A DNA stretch of 64,000 nt, taken from positions 19,153,092-19,217,091 of the forward strand of contig CM060466.1 of assembly GCA_030544235.1 (NCBI GenBank), given 5' to 3'. Origin of the DNA: Lepturacanthus savala. Lineage: Eukaryota; Chordata; Actinopteri; Scombriformes; Trichiuridae. The notes under the pieces are model-generated. The model did not search any database, had not been told where the DNA came from, and worked only from the letters and a program-made list of their open reading frames with translations. A program made the position numbers and the translations under genes. Positions 1-14,170 of this stretch are shown piece after piece. Position 1 is the stretch's first letter, and each line of letters starts with the position of its first letter.

Positions 1-3000
1 TTATAACATATGGTGAGTGAAGGCAAAGCCCATCAGCAGGGCAGGAATTTGTAATATTCCCTTAAGGAGGTGGCAGGAGAAGGAGAACCGACTGTTTGAA
101 AAAGAGTGCTGATAGTCCAGTAATAAACAGCAGATTTTGGTTTTTTTTAACTTAAAATTTGATGTTTGAAGAACCAAATTTTGGATTCTAACAGCAACTA
201 ATAAAAAGCAGAAGCTGGCACTCTTGCAGTCCAGTTTCAGTGTCTTGCTCAAGTGCATTTGAAAATGCATCAAACTTGTATCCAGTTAAGTCACATGAGG
301 ATCCAAACAATAGACCAAAGAGCCACACTTTAATGTGTTGGTCTCTTTGTGAACCACAACATACAGACACTAACAAACGAGACAAAAGAATGGAGGTGGA
401 ACACAATGGATACTGGGTGTGGAAAATAAATTATGCCTGTGTCATTATAAACCGCAGAGTGATGTCTGTTCTTCGACAAGCTCTTAAAGCTGCATCGCGG
501 CAGGTTTGTCTCCCCCTTCTGGCATTGAGATAGTCATTATATGCCCATATGTATTTTCACTGTAGTCAACTTCAAAATGCTTGATTAATTGTTTAGAACA
601 TCACATAATCCCTGTGAAAAGACTCATTTGAACATCAGAATTTGACCAAGTTTAGCAGAGAGCTACCAAGAAGTAGAGGCTGGTTTGCATTTTCTGTCCA
701 TAAAGCACAGTATACATGCAAGACGCCACTACATAAGCATAAGCTACATAAGCTTCACTGACAAACACACCTTCATCTATATAATTTTGGCTTATTTATT
801 ACAGAAACAAAGAGTGCCTAATAAATGTTCACATGTTGGTCCTTTCCCCACCACCACTGCTTTACTCATTGCAAAACTGCAAAAACAACCATGTTTCATC
901 CATCTGCAGAAACATTCAAGATGTATCAAAGTTGCCTCACTTCCCAAAATAATAAATAGTCTTGCCTTAGAGTCAAACACTTGATACACCACAACACTAG
1001 ATACTCCGAGATAGCTTCCCTACTCATGTGTGCAGTTCATCATGAGATTAAATATGAGCCTGACAGCTCAAATGTTATGGTCTCAAAGTCTTGCCTCTCG
1101 GGTATTATGACAACATATTCCTTTTACTTCCTGTATGAATTAACGAGTGGAGACAGCAACGCAGAAGAAAAAATGTCTGGCATTAAGTTCAGTAAAGTCA
1201 CCAAACCACATCAGCCAGAAGAACACAAGCTGTTATCACCAGCGTTATTCTCGTTAAGGCGTTAAGCTAACACAAACAACAATGAACATATTGATACACT
1301 CGCACACACGTGTGCACACAATGAAGCCGTGTCTGCAATCTGACAGCATGCTCCACTGATGACAAAGTATTACTGCTATGAAAAGGAATGTGGCTGCTTT
1401 TGTTTGAGGTACACGGCTAAGTCTAAAGACTTGCTCTGTCTTTGAATTTGGATCTGTCTTTGTGCGCAGATACATCCCTCAGTAACCTGTTTATAATAAG
1501 AACTGATCATCATTCCTCTAAAGGGTGCTGCTGCTGCTGGAACACTGAGGCTAAGTGCATAATTAAATGCCAGAGGAGAGGAGGAATGAATGGAGTATGA
1601 ATGAAAGAATAACTGTGTTTCAAAGTCAAGAAAGCGGGATAAAAATTGCACAACGGAAGGCTTTGCTTTTGACAATTACTGTGAATAAAAATTAAAGTTA
1701 ACCAAATAAACTTTTCCTCCACACCATTCAGGATATATTATTGTATGAAAGTCTGTCTACCATTTCAAATCCTGAGTAAACAGTGTGTCTGTGGTCTTAT
1801 GGCTTTGTTGTTCTAAAAAGCCTGTGTCAGGACATGTAGAGTAGCGTAGGTAGAAAGCCCTGCTGACTGGATTTTGTCATTTGCAGCCACTTTGCAAGCC
1901 TCATTCAGGGAAACACACAGCTGGGTGGTAACGTAGAAACACTTTTCAGCCCCAGAGGACAAGTATTCAAGCCTCCATGACGGCAAGCATCCGCCCTGTG
2001 TAAGAAACTGAAACCCCTTCACACTCCAAGGCTGCTGCACTGTAGCTGAACCTGACCTCTGACCTCCCTGTAGATGAGGGTGAGACAAAAGAGATTTTCA
2101 ATAAAGTGTCTCCTAATTTTAGTTTTTTTGCCAAAGACAAAATTAACTTAATGGGTGAAGTCACTAAGACATCAATGTCTTCTCCTATTCTGTGTTATTC
2201 ATTGTTTAGGCGCTAAAGGAATTGTTTTGGAGCATTTGGGGCATATTTTTATGGCAAAAATGAAGCTAGGTCTAGCAGCCAGTTGGTTTACCTTAGCACT
2301 AAGACTGGAAACAGGGCGAAATGGCTATCTGGTAAACAAAGCCAAGAATCTGCAATTTACCATACTACCCACAAAAGTCTAAGCATGGGGAGCAGTTACA
2401 TCCTGCATGAAAAATATCAGAAAACCAAGTGTTGCAAAACCAGTTTTCATTGCTCTTTCATGAATTTCTAATTAAATGTGACACAGTATTCTTCTGTTAA
2501 GACTTCACAGCAGTCAGCACTCCTATCCCCAGCTATGTGTGCAGGCCTATGTGGCTGCCCCATGAAAGAGAAACGTTGCCGTCAAAATGACATGAAACAG
2601 GTCAACATGAACCCGAGACCTGCAGAGCAGCACAGCAAAGAACACACACACATACTTTATGTGTTCACACTAGCAGACACACACACACACACACAGTCTA
2701 CAACACAGCTGGATTCTGTTACCCACAATACACTGCAGTCATCTCTCACTGTGAGACAGAATGAAAGGCCCACATAAACCTTTATCCTCCCCCGTGATAA
2801 GAGGAAGGTAGAGAAACAACTGAGAAACAAGAAATGAGAGAAACAGAGAGAACAGGACACAAAAGACAAAGAGAGAAACTTGGTGTTTTAATAGCTGGGA
2901 GCTGATGACTGACTCCATTCATCCAAAATCTGCTGTAAACAAAGCCTGGCTCCTCTCAACTCAAAGTGCATGACAGAAGCCAGATATAACAGTGTTGTAT

Positions 3001-5093
3001 ATTCCCTAAACTTGAGGTTCAGGGAGTTTCAAAAGGTTCAAAGTCTTGTTCAAGTAGAACTACTGCTACTTGACTTTTAAATCTGTTTATGTAAACTATA
3101 GTACGCATGTCTTTTAATTTTGGTTCATAGATCTCTTTCTTTCATAGGTTTGAACTATTTTCTTATGGGTAAATACTCACCAAGCTAATAATAGGGATCT
3201 GGGAATGGCTGGAAATATGCCAGATGGGGCAAGAAACGTGGGTAATCACAGTGGTTTTAAACAGACCAAAAGTAATAACGATCTAAATGCCCATCATATT
3301 TAACTAGTTGATTACCCCATTCAACTTTGACCCTGCTGGACCCACTCTCAGGAAATTGATCCAGTGGTCAGAAACTCTACAGGGTCCCATTAAAAGCAAC
3401 TGTCTAGACAAAGCACTTGGTAAAATGCATTTTGTTTTACTATTTATAATTATTACGTAAAGAAGAACTAATAAAGAATATCTTTGAGTTAAGTGATGTG
3501 TGATATTTCACTTTTGAAGTTATAGAATTGAATTAGTTGTGTACAATACAGGTTTCCCTTCTGGTCATACGACAGGGAATTTGGTTTTCAGGATCATTTA
3601 GTAATATTGTGGTTTCTCATTGAACTCCCAACCTCATCTGGGACATCCCACACATTAGCAAACATATTCATTTTGTGGATCTTTAGCAGTTCTCTTTAGA
3701 AGCTATTCTCTTCTTGCTTGACAAGAGGTGAGTATTAAAAGATCAAAGAAAATGAACATGACTCCTGTGGTTAAATCATGCCAGGAAGGGGGGTTGGTAG
3801 TGTTCATTTATTTACTCCCTGAGCCAGCGGGGAGCATCGTGAAGATTATAGAAGTCACAAGGGAAACTGGAACTACTGATGACAAAACCAACCACTATGG
3901 CTGCAGTAAAACAACAGAAGGATGAGGAGATTTATGATCTGTTAGATCAGTTGTAATCACTTTACCACAAGTGGCCCAAGGAAACCAGTTAAACACGCAA
4001 AACTGTCCACTAGGTCATGAATCTAAAAGAATAAATTCCATATTTAAGAATTAGCATAATTAGTTCGGCTCAGAATTTATACTCCAAAAATTTTGTCTGG
4101 TGTGTCTTTAATGCATTGTTGGTGCTTTTATTGGACTATAAACAGAGAACTTCAATACCAGACTCAACAGACACTGAATAGCACTAACTGCATGAAGTCA
4201 GACTTCATTAATAGAACATTCAACGAAAATGATGTAGTGTGTAAAGGCAAAATCAGCTACTAAAGATTTCCAGGATTACCACTTTAAGGAAAAAGGGTGA
4301 GGAAGGATTTGGAGGGGCTTTGGGAGAGGTGGAGGGAGGAGAGAGCCATGAATTAATGTGCAAAGAGGCAGAAAGGGGATCGTAAATTGTGTTAGGAAGG
4401 CGGGCTACGGGGAGATTACCTCATCTTCAAGGAGGAAAAAAAGGAGACGTGAGTTAGTGGTGCAAACTTTACCTCAACTTCCACACCCCGAAACTTCCCA
4501 AAGCGGAATATCCTGTTACTTCATGCCTTAAGAGCTAACCAGTAAGCTAACTGTATGAGTAGTAGGGCACCAAGCTTTCTAAAACTCCTGAAACACCTAT
4601 CAGGTAAACAGAACACACACATGCATTTACACCTTTTTTGTTACTTGGTTCGATCCTACAGGAGCTAAACTGCACTGAAGTTGAGCTGAGGCAAAAATCA
4701 CATTTTATTAATGGGGGGGACAATGAACAGTAACTTTTCAGTGAATAATTTTTGGAGGAGACATTAAATAAATACTATACTACCATAATAGTCTTACTGG
4801 CTTTTATATATTAGTTTGATTGGTTATATTCCAAGCTACTAGCTGACTGTTAAAATAAGCTGTTAGGCGCTGGCCCCGCCCATTGGAAAACAGCATCCGG
4901 ACCAAACCACTTTAAGGAATGGGGGGGGGGTACATTGAATGAACCTCGTACCATGATTTTCAGTATTTCCATGAATCACACCATTACAAAGCAATCACTT
5001 TACTGTAAGTTATTGGAAAACACACAGTGCCTGTGAGTGAACTTTTCTTTCTTGATGACGCTGCAACTCTTTGCCCAGTATCTCCTTACCGGC
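1..5093. other. Gene-free stretch
   Basis: AT-rich non-coding sequence with only short random frames. A small (CA)n lies at 2678-2695 and a purine-rich patch at 4290-4380. No exon, RNA gene or transposon was recognised. Confidence 0.6.
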
Positions 5094-5106
5094 ACTCATG
5101 ACTCGT

Positions 5107-5484
5107 CAGTCAGTCAGTCATTTTCTATACCTGTTTATTCCTCATTAGGGTCGCAGGGGTCTGCTGGAGCCTGTCCCAGCGCATTACGGCGAGAGGCAGG
5201 GATACACCCCAGATGGTCTCCAGCCAATCGTGGGGCACACACACCATTCACTCACACACTCACACCTATGGGCAATTTAGAGTCACCAATTAACCTGAGC
5301 ATGTTTTTGGACTGTGGGAGGAAGCCGGAGTACCCGGTGAAAACCCACGCAGACACGGGGAGAACATGCAAACTCCACACAGAAAGATCCCAGACCCAGG
5401 ACCCAAGGAGGTCATGGGTCTGACAAACCTGCGACCTTCTTGCTGTGAGGCAACAGCGCTAACCCCTGCCCCACCGTGTCGCCC
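5107..5484 (-). mobile_element. tRNA-derived SINE of the DANA/V-SINE type, full length, with target-site duplication
   Basis: Read on the minus strand it has a tRNA-like head (GGGCGACACGGTGG...TTAGCGCTG), a conserved central domain typical of vertebrate V-SINEs (GCATGTTCTCCCCGTGTC...), and a 3' tail of GACT repeats. It is flanked by a perfect 13-bp direct repeat, ACTCATGACTCGT, at 5094-5106 and 5485-5497. The variable-length duplication and simple-repeat tail show insertion by target-primed reverse transcription. The internal B box is disrupted relative to the copy at 42.2 kb. Confidence 0.85.
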
Positions 5485-5497
5485 ACTCATGACTCGT

Positions 5498-7333
5498 GTC
5501 TCATTGAAATTAATTCTGAATATTTTTTTGATCAGTTTCTGTGGCTCGGTTTCAGTCATTTATTGCACAATACATACCTGCTAATGATGTTACATAACGT
5601 GAATCCAGACAATAAAGCAGATATTCAAAGTTCCAAGTGTTGCCAAACAGTAGCCGATGACAAGTAGAAGACATGAAGTTAAAGGGTAAATGACACTCAT
5701 GGGAACCTATGAAGCTGACGTTGTGCAGACATCCTTCAGCGTGTTCACAAATGTTCTCTCCATCCAAAAAGTGAGCTTTTGGGGTAAACATGGCCAAGTT
5801 TTATGAGGTAAATTAAACAGACACTGTGAGATGTCTCCAACTTAGTCATCTTTTATGTAGTTAACATCTTGGTGGTGACAACATCTCGACTGGGAAGTGA
5901 CAACTGTGATTCATAGGGATGCTGATGATTAATCAATTAACATAATTGCAGGTCATCATGCCTGCAGAGATGCTGAAGAAAAGCCAATCTGTTTCTTGGC
6001 TCACATTAGCTACCCATAAATATGTCACTAGGCACAGTAGAGCATGTAAAAACAACGCGGTAGACACATACTTCATATTTGCATATGAGCTCAAGTACAT
6101 ACACAGAACACAGTCCTGTCTTTCTCTCTCCAGCAGGATTGGAAGCTTGAGCTGAGCTAATCCTCTCTGTGCCTTAACATCTTTCTTAAAGCTGTCATTC
6201 GCACACGCGACCGTGCACTCACACACACAAACACACAAAGGGAGCATGAGTAGTCACCTCTGGGACGAATGAATAACAAGGAATGTCCATCTCCTCCTGT
6301 TATTTGAAACTAAATCCTCCCTCTTTAAGCTTTCATCAGCTGCTCAGGCCAAAACCCGATTTTTTCTTCTCCTTCACTCGTCCTTTCCTACTGACTTCTG
6401 GATCTTTGTCCCTGTCTCTGTCTGTGCTGTCGCCTCAACTTTTGTCACATTTACAGAAATAACCAGCGGCTTGTTTGAAAATTTATGAACTGACTAACAA
6501 ACCTTTTTTTAGCCTCCACCTGGGAGTCAGAGGTCAGAGGTCAGGGTCAGTTAAGGATCCAGTGTCAGGCTCTAGAATGCTACAACAGGTGAGTGATGTA
6601 ATACAGTAAAACACCACCACTGAAACAAAGGACAAACGCTCACTCTGTAATGCTTGAATCAATTAGAGCAAGATGCTTGAATGTTAAAGTGGATTCTACT
6701 TCTGGTGGGAGCAGAAGTGCAATTAGCAGGCAAACATTTACAGGTGGATTATCGAGCCCATTTCCAAGTCCCGCCCCCTTCCTGATGAGCCCACTCCATT
6801 CTGATTGGTTGGCTCCAGGAAGCTGGCCCCTTCGCAACATTCCTCCTGGTTCTGGAGGCCGCGCAAACAAACAACACGGATGGGACGCTATGAATGGAAT
6901 GGAATCTCTAAATGGAAACTTCATACATCCGTACATGTTTGAACAAACAATGGAAAGTAGAGAAAACACTGCATACAAAGCATTCAGAGCTTAGTGAATC
7001 CTGGGCTTTTGACCGGCTGTAGAAAAATCACAAAATGTATAGTAATAAAAAAAACAATCCACATTTGTTACATTACAGAGGGCAGGAAGGTGAGTGTCGA
7101 CATATTATCTTCACTTATTACTGGAAACTACTGTTGTTTAATGTGGTTACACCCAGATGATGGTGAGTAATACCAGCCCAACTGGATTTCTGTCTAATGA
7201 TTGACGTTTGACAGCTCAGTGGATGGTTTCAGCCCGTGGCTACTTCACTGACACCTGGTTGATTTGATGCGTGGTTCAGGCATTGAACAGATGCCAGCTT
7301 TGCTGCTGCTGCTATGATGAAATCGCAGAGTGA
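5498..7333. other. Gene-free stretch with one GC-box/CCAAT patch
   Basis: No gene recognised. 6760-6860 contains CCCGCCCC, a CCAAT-type ATTGGTTGG and GC-rich sequence, which could be a regulatory element, but no splice donor or frame supports a first exon. Confidence 0.45.
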
Positions 7334-7341
7334 CATTTAGG

Positions 7342-8106
7342 CAGTGTTGGTCAAGGTACTTCTAAACTTCTAAGGCTTTATTACTTATTACTGTCATTTC
7401 AAAGTAATTCATTAGATTACAATATTACTTTATTATTTAAAAGGTAATGCATTACACTATAGAATTACTTTTAAGTTACTCTCATCAATATAACTGGAAA
7501 TATGGATTCATCAATCTAAATATAGCTCACCTTTGTCATTATTGCTGCTCGTCACAACAAGGATCATGTTGACAAATTTTCAAAAAGCTGGTGATTTCAC
7601 TGTTGAAAGTGGTTTTCATGTTTTCAACAACATAAGTCTCCTAACCTCTTGATGCTAAAGAATCTCTGTGAATGTTAAATTACTGCTGCTATTTCAGGAA
7701 ATGCACAGTTCTTTAGGCTTGGCACACAAAAGTGCATTTGTCTGCAATGTTTTTCAAATCCTTATGTTTCACATATGTAAAGTAATAAGCATGAGTGCAT
7801 CTGAAGAATGTGATATCTAACTTTTCTGCAGGTTCACTCATCTCGATCTTCTGTATGACGAGCCAAAAGGAAAAGGGGGTGAAATATTTTTGATCTTGCG
7901 GTGATTTTAGTGAATTTGTATGAAGAAAAACAAAAAGTATCAACCACTTCAATCCAGGTTAAAAATGCATTGTAATGCATGTTACTGATATTTCTACTGA
8001 GTACACTATTACCTTTTTTCTGTAATGCCTTACATTACTGTGTTACAGCAAAAATCAATGCATTACAGTAATATATTTCTTTTGTAACATCTTAATTCCA
8101 ACAATG
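7342..8106 (-). mobile_element. hAT-like non-autonomous element with 8-bp target-site duplication and BED-finger remnant
   Basis: The ends are CAGTGTTGG at 7342 and CCAACAATG at 8106, imperfect terminal inverted repeats followed inwards by AGTAATGCATTAC-rich sequence. A perfect 8-bp direct repeat, CATTTAGG, flanks it at 7334-7341 and 8107-8114, the target-site length of hAT elements. On the minus strand around 7735-7800 the translation contains YVKHKDLKNI followed by a Cys-containing KCT, resembling the BED zinc finger at the N terminus of hAT transposases. No DDE domain is present, so it cannot move itself. Confidence 0.8.
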
Positions 8107-8114
8107 CATTTAGG

Positions 8115-8115
<1 letters not shown>

Positions 8116-8156
<41 letters not shown>
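8116..8156. repeat. (GCT)n trinucleotide repeat
   Basis: About 13 GCT units start two bases after the right target-site copy of the hAT-like element. No gene surrounds it, so a polyalanine reading is not meaningful. Confidence 0.95.
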
Positions 8157-9025
8157 CAGAACCTGGATCCTCCTCAGGAAACGTTGCTGCGAGGGGATTC
8201 ACCCTCTTAAAATACCAGACACAGGCTACAAAACTATTTGTCTTCAGCTTAAGCCGACAGACGGATTTTTAAACAGCTTCAGACTTCCTGCACTAACATG
8301 TACCTGACATTAAAGGACTGTGACCCACAGAGGTTGTTCCAAAATAATAATGAATTTCTGTGTGGGTGTGTGTGTGTGTCTGTCCTGTCTGTCAGCAGTT
8401 GGAAATAAGCATGTCACCTGCACTCAGCTTCACAGGTGTGCCAGTGAACAGCCTCCTAACCAGCTGTGCTCTTTTCCTGTCCTTTCCCTCTTTCTGCTTG
8501 TGCAAATTTGCTTAATCCTTAAATCACACATCCTTTGGGTTTTCTATTCTGGCTACATATATAAGTCTAGAGCACTGGTGTCATGGCTTCCCTGAAATTA
8601 ATGCAGTGAGTAAAAGATATCTTGACAGTTATGACCAAACCTAGATACCTGAACCGAACAAGTTTTACGATGAGTACAGTTAACTACATTTTCGTGTGAG
8701 CTTGAGCAGATTGTTTCTACGATAAAACTACAGCTATGAACCTTTTCACCTTGAAGCACTCATGTGTGTCATTAGACCCTCCCCCTCAGATTTGTCAGGT
8801 CCTGCCCTACCATCACTTGTCGCTCATTTTAATGAGCTGTTTACATCTGGAAACGGCATAAGCTGAGATATAGATGTCAAAGAAGCTGTAAATAACTGCT
8901 CAGCGAAGGCAAAAGTTCACCAAGGTTTTAATTGGCCCAGTATTCCATCCTATAAAAATCTATCTCCTCTCCCTTTTTCTTCCTGCATCAGTCTGTCCTG
9001 GTGGTCAGACGCAAAGAGGGATTAA

Positions 9026-9355
9026 CCCTCATTTGTTTCGTGTTAATCAGTTTGGTGTTCCTGGTCATATTTGAACATTCCATTAAGACTCTTCATAAAA
9101 ACTGTAATAATACATATATTATAACCTCTTGTTGTGTTAGAGTTTTTTTTTAACATAACTTCTTGTGAACAAGTTTTAAAGTTTTGAACTTCTATTTGTT
9201 GTTTATGGCCTGTATGTCTCATTGATCTGAACTTTGATTCAAATTCTGAAAAAAAAACAATTTCTGGATTATTATGACTATGAGAATCGCAGACTACTTT
9301 GGGTCAAAGCTACCAAGGACATGTGTTTTGAAACTATTTCAAATGTGGTGTGTGT

Positions 9356-9449
<94 letters not shown>

Positions 9450-9775
9450 GAGAGAGACAGAGACAGAGAAGGTGTCCATCTGACAAATATAGATATACCT
9501 GAGTTCAATTTCTTACATTAATTCTGGTCTCCCCTATTCATTGCTATGATTGGTCACTTTTGACTGGAAACACCACACACAAAATTGCATTTAAATTAAC
9601 ACAATTTATTTTGTTTGCTGAAATCCTCTTTGTGGACAAAGTTATGGAATCTTATATGAATCTGATCAAGTTAACCACATTTTTCAGAGACAAAAACTTT
9701 GAAATGATTAGAATTGACTGGGAACACAGTATTCAGCGAAATGATCTGTCACTGCTCCTCATCCATCCATGACTG
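9026..9775 (+). mobile_element. piggyBac-like non-autonomous element, copy 1
   Basis: The left end is TTAA followed by CCCTCATTTG at 9022-9035. The body is shared, in inverse orientation, with 20697-21428. It contains the long (GT)n(GA)n tract at 9347-9469. The right end is not clearly defined. The assignment to piggyBac rests on TTAA plus a CCC terminus and the short relative at 33.8 kb. Confidence 0.5.
9347..9469. repeat. Compound microsatellite (GT)n(GA)n
   Basis: Nearly pure GT from 9347 to 9415 followed by GA to about 9463, then short GACAGA variants. It lies inside the piggyBac-like copy 1. Confidence 0.97.
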
Positions 9776-11011
9776 CTTCCAGCATCAGGCCTGATTACTG
9801 ACTGATGATCACCTGTGGGTCCTCACCCATCAGGGGGCCCCTTCAAGCCTGATAAACCCAGCTGTCAGTTATGTAAGTGTGGCCTCTGGCAGGGTGCAGG
9901 TTAGTCTGGACCGTGGAGTATGAATGTATACTGTATCTCTATCTGTAGTTCAACAGAAAAAAAAAAAAACTCACATAGACTTTATTCACTGTCTGATCAG
10001 CATAAAGAAAGTAAACCTTTAGCTAACACTTTACCCGTGTAACCTTCATAAAGCGATATAACATGTTGTGTTTACAGCTCGTTGCACCGTCGCCAAGTGG
10101 CCGAAAGAATCAATTGGTGCTGGTTTTAATTGGAATTGGCAACAGATGAACTCTGGAACACACATCCTGTACTGTAAAGGTGGTAGAAATAATTGAAATT
10201 TCATCAGCCCAAGTGACACAATCAGCAACGCATCTTACACACTTCAGCACCAAGCAAGTTTCAAGCAGACAGGAACTCACTCACATTGGAATCGGAGCAC
10301 CCGGATACAGCAGCTGAACTGTTAGGAAAAGTGGGGTCAAGGGCCTGCCAAGCGTCCTGCTTGAACTTTTTTGTTTTTTTTTTGGTTTACTTGATAGGGA
10401 CAATACAGTGTGCATAGACAAACTGAGACAGCTATTTGAGTATCATGGTGCTTCCTTATGTGCAAAAAGATACTTTTCTGTGGGAAGCCATCATGGGACC
10501 CCTGTCTTCACAAAAACCTACTTGGAAATTTGTGCAGGAAATTTACAGCCATGACAGAATTGCACCGGAAAATCGCCAAATTAACAATTAGTGCTGCTGT
10601 TTATAAAAAAATTGCACTATCATGAAAGTTGCTTGGACTGCACAAATCCTTATCCAGATACTCACACACACACACACATAACCTGAAACAAGCTAAACCT
10701 CTACAAACCTTTCCCTGCTGCTGGATCACCTCATTAACCCAGTGTTAGTTCAGGGAGTGTGGATGGATTTACTGCTGAGACAAACTTCTATAGGAGCTGC
10801 CAGGAAGTTCACATGCACACCCACTTATAATTGGATTATAATTGGAGTTGGAGTTAACCTCCATATAATTATGAATGAAGAAAATCTTATAATGATGCAT
10901 TAATGTGTGTAGAAATGGATCCCTGATGTGTTTCTGTATGTGTGTGGGAGGGGGGGAGGGGTGTTTACTTTGTCACTTATCTATTTGCTTAAACTCCTCA
11001 CAGATCCTAGT

Positions 11012-11067
<56 letters not shown>

Positions 11068-14000
11068 AATTAGTGCAAACTGAACTGCGTGTGTTTGTTT
11101 GGCTCTGTTAAAGCCAGTGGCCTCGGCTGGTTCATGACCCAGAAACAAAGGCTGCCTTTTACACAGGAACAGAAAAATTGGATTTTTTTTAACCCTTTGT
11201 GGTGTGGCTGGGAGCCTCAGCAGACCCTCTACAGCATCAACTTTACAAGACCAGACCTGATCTCTGCCATTACTTTCACAGTATGGAAGCAGCTCCAGAC
11301 ACATAAACTGTGCCCTGGGAGGGCCATTCTGCTTAGAACCACTTTTAGGACCAATTTTTTTAATTGGACAAAGTTCACACTGCATTATTTAGCAACTTGT
11401 CACTGCCAGAAAACCTTTTTTTTCACAAGAACATTTCCTAATTTCAATGTTTCAGAATATCACAGATGAAAAAGCAGCATCTTAAGACCTTGGGACATTG
11501 GGACCACTTTCAGGGTCAAGTGACAGTTTACTGTAGCTGGTGTGCAATCTGCTAACATGCTACACAGCCAGAAACATGAAAATGTTAGTCAGCCCAATAG
11601 CTCCCTCAGATTCTTTCACTTTTCTGTGTACTGGCATTTTTTACTATGGATTGTGCCTCTTTTATTCAATAAAACCTAGAAAAGGGATACAATCACTCTA
11701 TCTTGGCTGCTAAGCTCAAACTGAGATCACACATTTACCACAACTAAAGCAGCTTGGTTTTAAGTTACTGATGATTTCATCTGGTAACACACGCACACAC
11801 ATATACACACACACACTTACACACAAACACACACACACACGATTACCTTCACTATCAGCAGAGGCAAATATCAACCTGTGAACATTCACCTCAAATAAAA
11901 CAACTTATTCAATCTCCTAAATAAAGTGGTTTTGAGCCTAATGCACAATGTTAGATGGAAAAGCTCTCAAGTTACCCTACAAGTGACTTAGATGAACAGG
12001 GTCAAAGGTCATGTTAACACTGTCTTGCTTCTTGTGTTTGTTTTTCTTTTCTGTGGGTTAGATACTGTTTTTAACAGCAGCCAGAGATTTACTTTTGATT
12101 CTTTACAATTCCAATTTCATGTTAGAATGACCCAACTTGTGGGTCCAGTCACATGACACTGTTTACCAGATGTAGACACCAGTGTGGCTACTGGGGGATG
12201 GCGACCAAACAACATTTTGATTGTGACACCGTCCATTCTTACGCTTTATGTCCTGTTATTTGATTGTTTTCAAGTACAAAAAACTTCACTGCACCATGTG
12301 TGGTGTTAGTGAGGTAGAGAAACACCAGGGAAGGCAACGGCGCACTCCGCTGCAGACCGGGTGCGGACACACGACTATGAAAAGAGCCCAGAGGCTTGTG
12401 GGGATGTTTGGAGAGGGAAGGGAAGAAAAATGATGTTGTGATTGTGGGGAAGGATGGAGTGTATACACACACGCACACTCCCACAGAAGCCGCGAGAGGC
12501 CTAATTTGATTTTGCACTGATAGCATAAATAATGCCTGCCTTTTTCCGAAACACTTTACTGATCATTCTAATGACTTTGTTTTTTACGTTTTAGTTTTTT
12601 AGATCAAAAACTTGCCAGTTTGTGTTTTAAATAATGCAGCTGGGTATAACTTGAATGTTTTTTAAAGTATTTTCTCAACTTTTATCAGTTTCAAAGGAGT
12701 TGAAATGGGTCAGTGAACGTTTTACCATGCTTTCTTTCAGATTCCTTTTATAGATGATATCGGGTTATTGTAATTTCATGGGAAGATATGTGACTTTTAA
12801 CCAGCTGGAGAATGCGCCCGGCCGAACAACAAACAGGTCAACCATACACGGGTATGTGCGTTTCAGCCGTGTTAATCACAAGTATGAATCTGGTAGCAGA
12901 TGGAACTCAAGATAAGACGGAACCGATTTTCTCACATTAGCTTCAACCACAGCTAATGGGGAGTAAACACATGTATGCCTGCACTGAAGTGCAGATGTAT
13001 GCACAGTCACAGTCATGCCCACAGATGAGTCACATCACTGAAAAGCAAAAAGCTCGGGTTCCCCCGACTGAGTGATTCTCAGCACTTTCTGCTAATTTAG
13101 TCCAGACTGTCATTTTGTATACAAATTGAGAAAATAAAGTTGGTTTTGGCACTGGGCTCCACATCACATAGATGTATGCACCGTTATAAAGTGAATCCCA
13201 AAGTGAGTCCGATGGAGTTCTTGTAGCTTGAGTCCATGTGGTTTCCACACTCCATTTAAACTCTGTGCATAAATGCATGTTGCCTCTGAGGGTTTGGTAA
13301 GAACATCCTTCCTAAAAGCACATCATGCTCTAGTGTGATGAGCAACAGAGATCTTTCACTTAAGAAAACAACAGATAATATTTCACTTTATTATTTGGCA
13401 AAATGTAAAATTGCAGCAAACTTGATTGTCTCCCACCTAAACCTTAACTACACACACACATGTGCACATGAACTCCATCCCTTTGAATAATAGCAGCGGT
13501 CAAATTTTAACGAGCAGGGAGTTTAATGAAAGCCAGAAGTCTCTGAAATGACCAACAAACCCAATCAAATCCAACGCAGATATATTAACTTCATTTTTTT
13601 TCTGCTATGTGGCTGTGAAATTGCCTCATCCATCTTCGCTACCTCAATTTGTCTAATACGTCCCAGCTGTCCCAGGGAGAGACCAACTCCAAACAGTCTG
13701 GAGAGTTTTTTTGGCTTTAGCCGGACGGAGCAGCGGCTCTGCAGCTGACTGACCTGCCGACTGCTTGTCTTGGACTTGCATCGTTCCGTCTGTGTTTACA
13801 GAGCGTCTTAGTTTAGCTTGTGGCTAAACTCGCTTATTCGGCGGTACGTTACACATGACACACACAAATAAACTCATTCTCCTTCCTATTCCTACAGAAC
13901 TTTTTTTTAATATTCTACCTTTTTATTAACTGATTGTAAAAACTGAATAGTCCAATGGAACTGGTGAGTTTCACTGTTTATTTAGCATTATATTTCTACA

Positions 14001-14170
14001 GCAGCTATTGAGGGCTCCCACACAATGAAAAACAGCTGCTTGCTTGTTTGCTAACTCCTTGGTAACTTACCAAACTTGCAACAAGTATGTTTAACTTCAT
14101 TTTGAAGGCATACAATTATCCAAAATGTCACCCTCTCCTCAACCTTTGCAACGTGTCCATTTTTGTCAAT
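9776..14170. other. Gene-free stretch
   Basis: Non-coding with (CA)n tracts (10662-10677, 11014-11064, 11787-11840) and a fragment near 10360-10420 resembling a dispersed repeat (GATAGGGACAATACAGTGTG). GC-rich patches at 12330-12500 and 13650-13850 hold no convincing exon. Confidence 0.5.
11014..11064. repeat. (CA)n microsatellite
   Basis: Uninterrupted CA dinucleotides, about 25 units. Confidence 0.97.

Noticed and set aside
3728..3925. 65-codon plus-strand frame
   Set aside because: It looks superficially protein-like, but no family was recognised, and there are no flanking splice sites or neighbouring exon.
6640..6994. Overlapping frames of 112-114 codons on both strands near a GC-rich patch
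   Set aside because: Neither frame has a protein-like pattern or clear splice sites; treated as a possible regulatory patch only.
8116..8156. Polyalanine tract suggesting a coding exon
   Set aside because: It is a GCT microsatellite next to a transposon target site; the surrounding frame has no other features.
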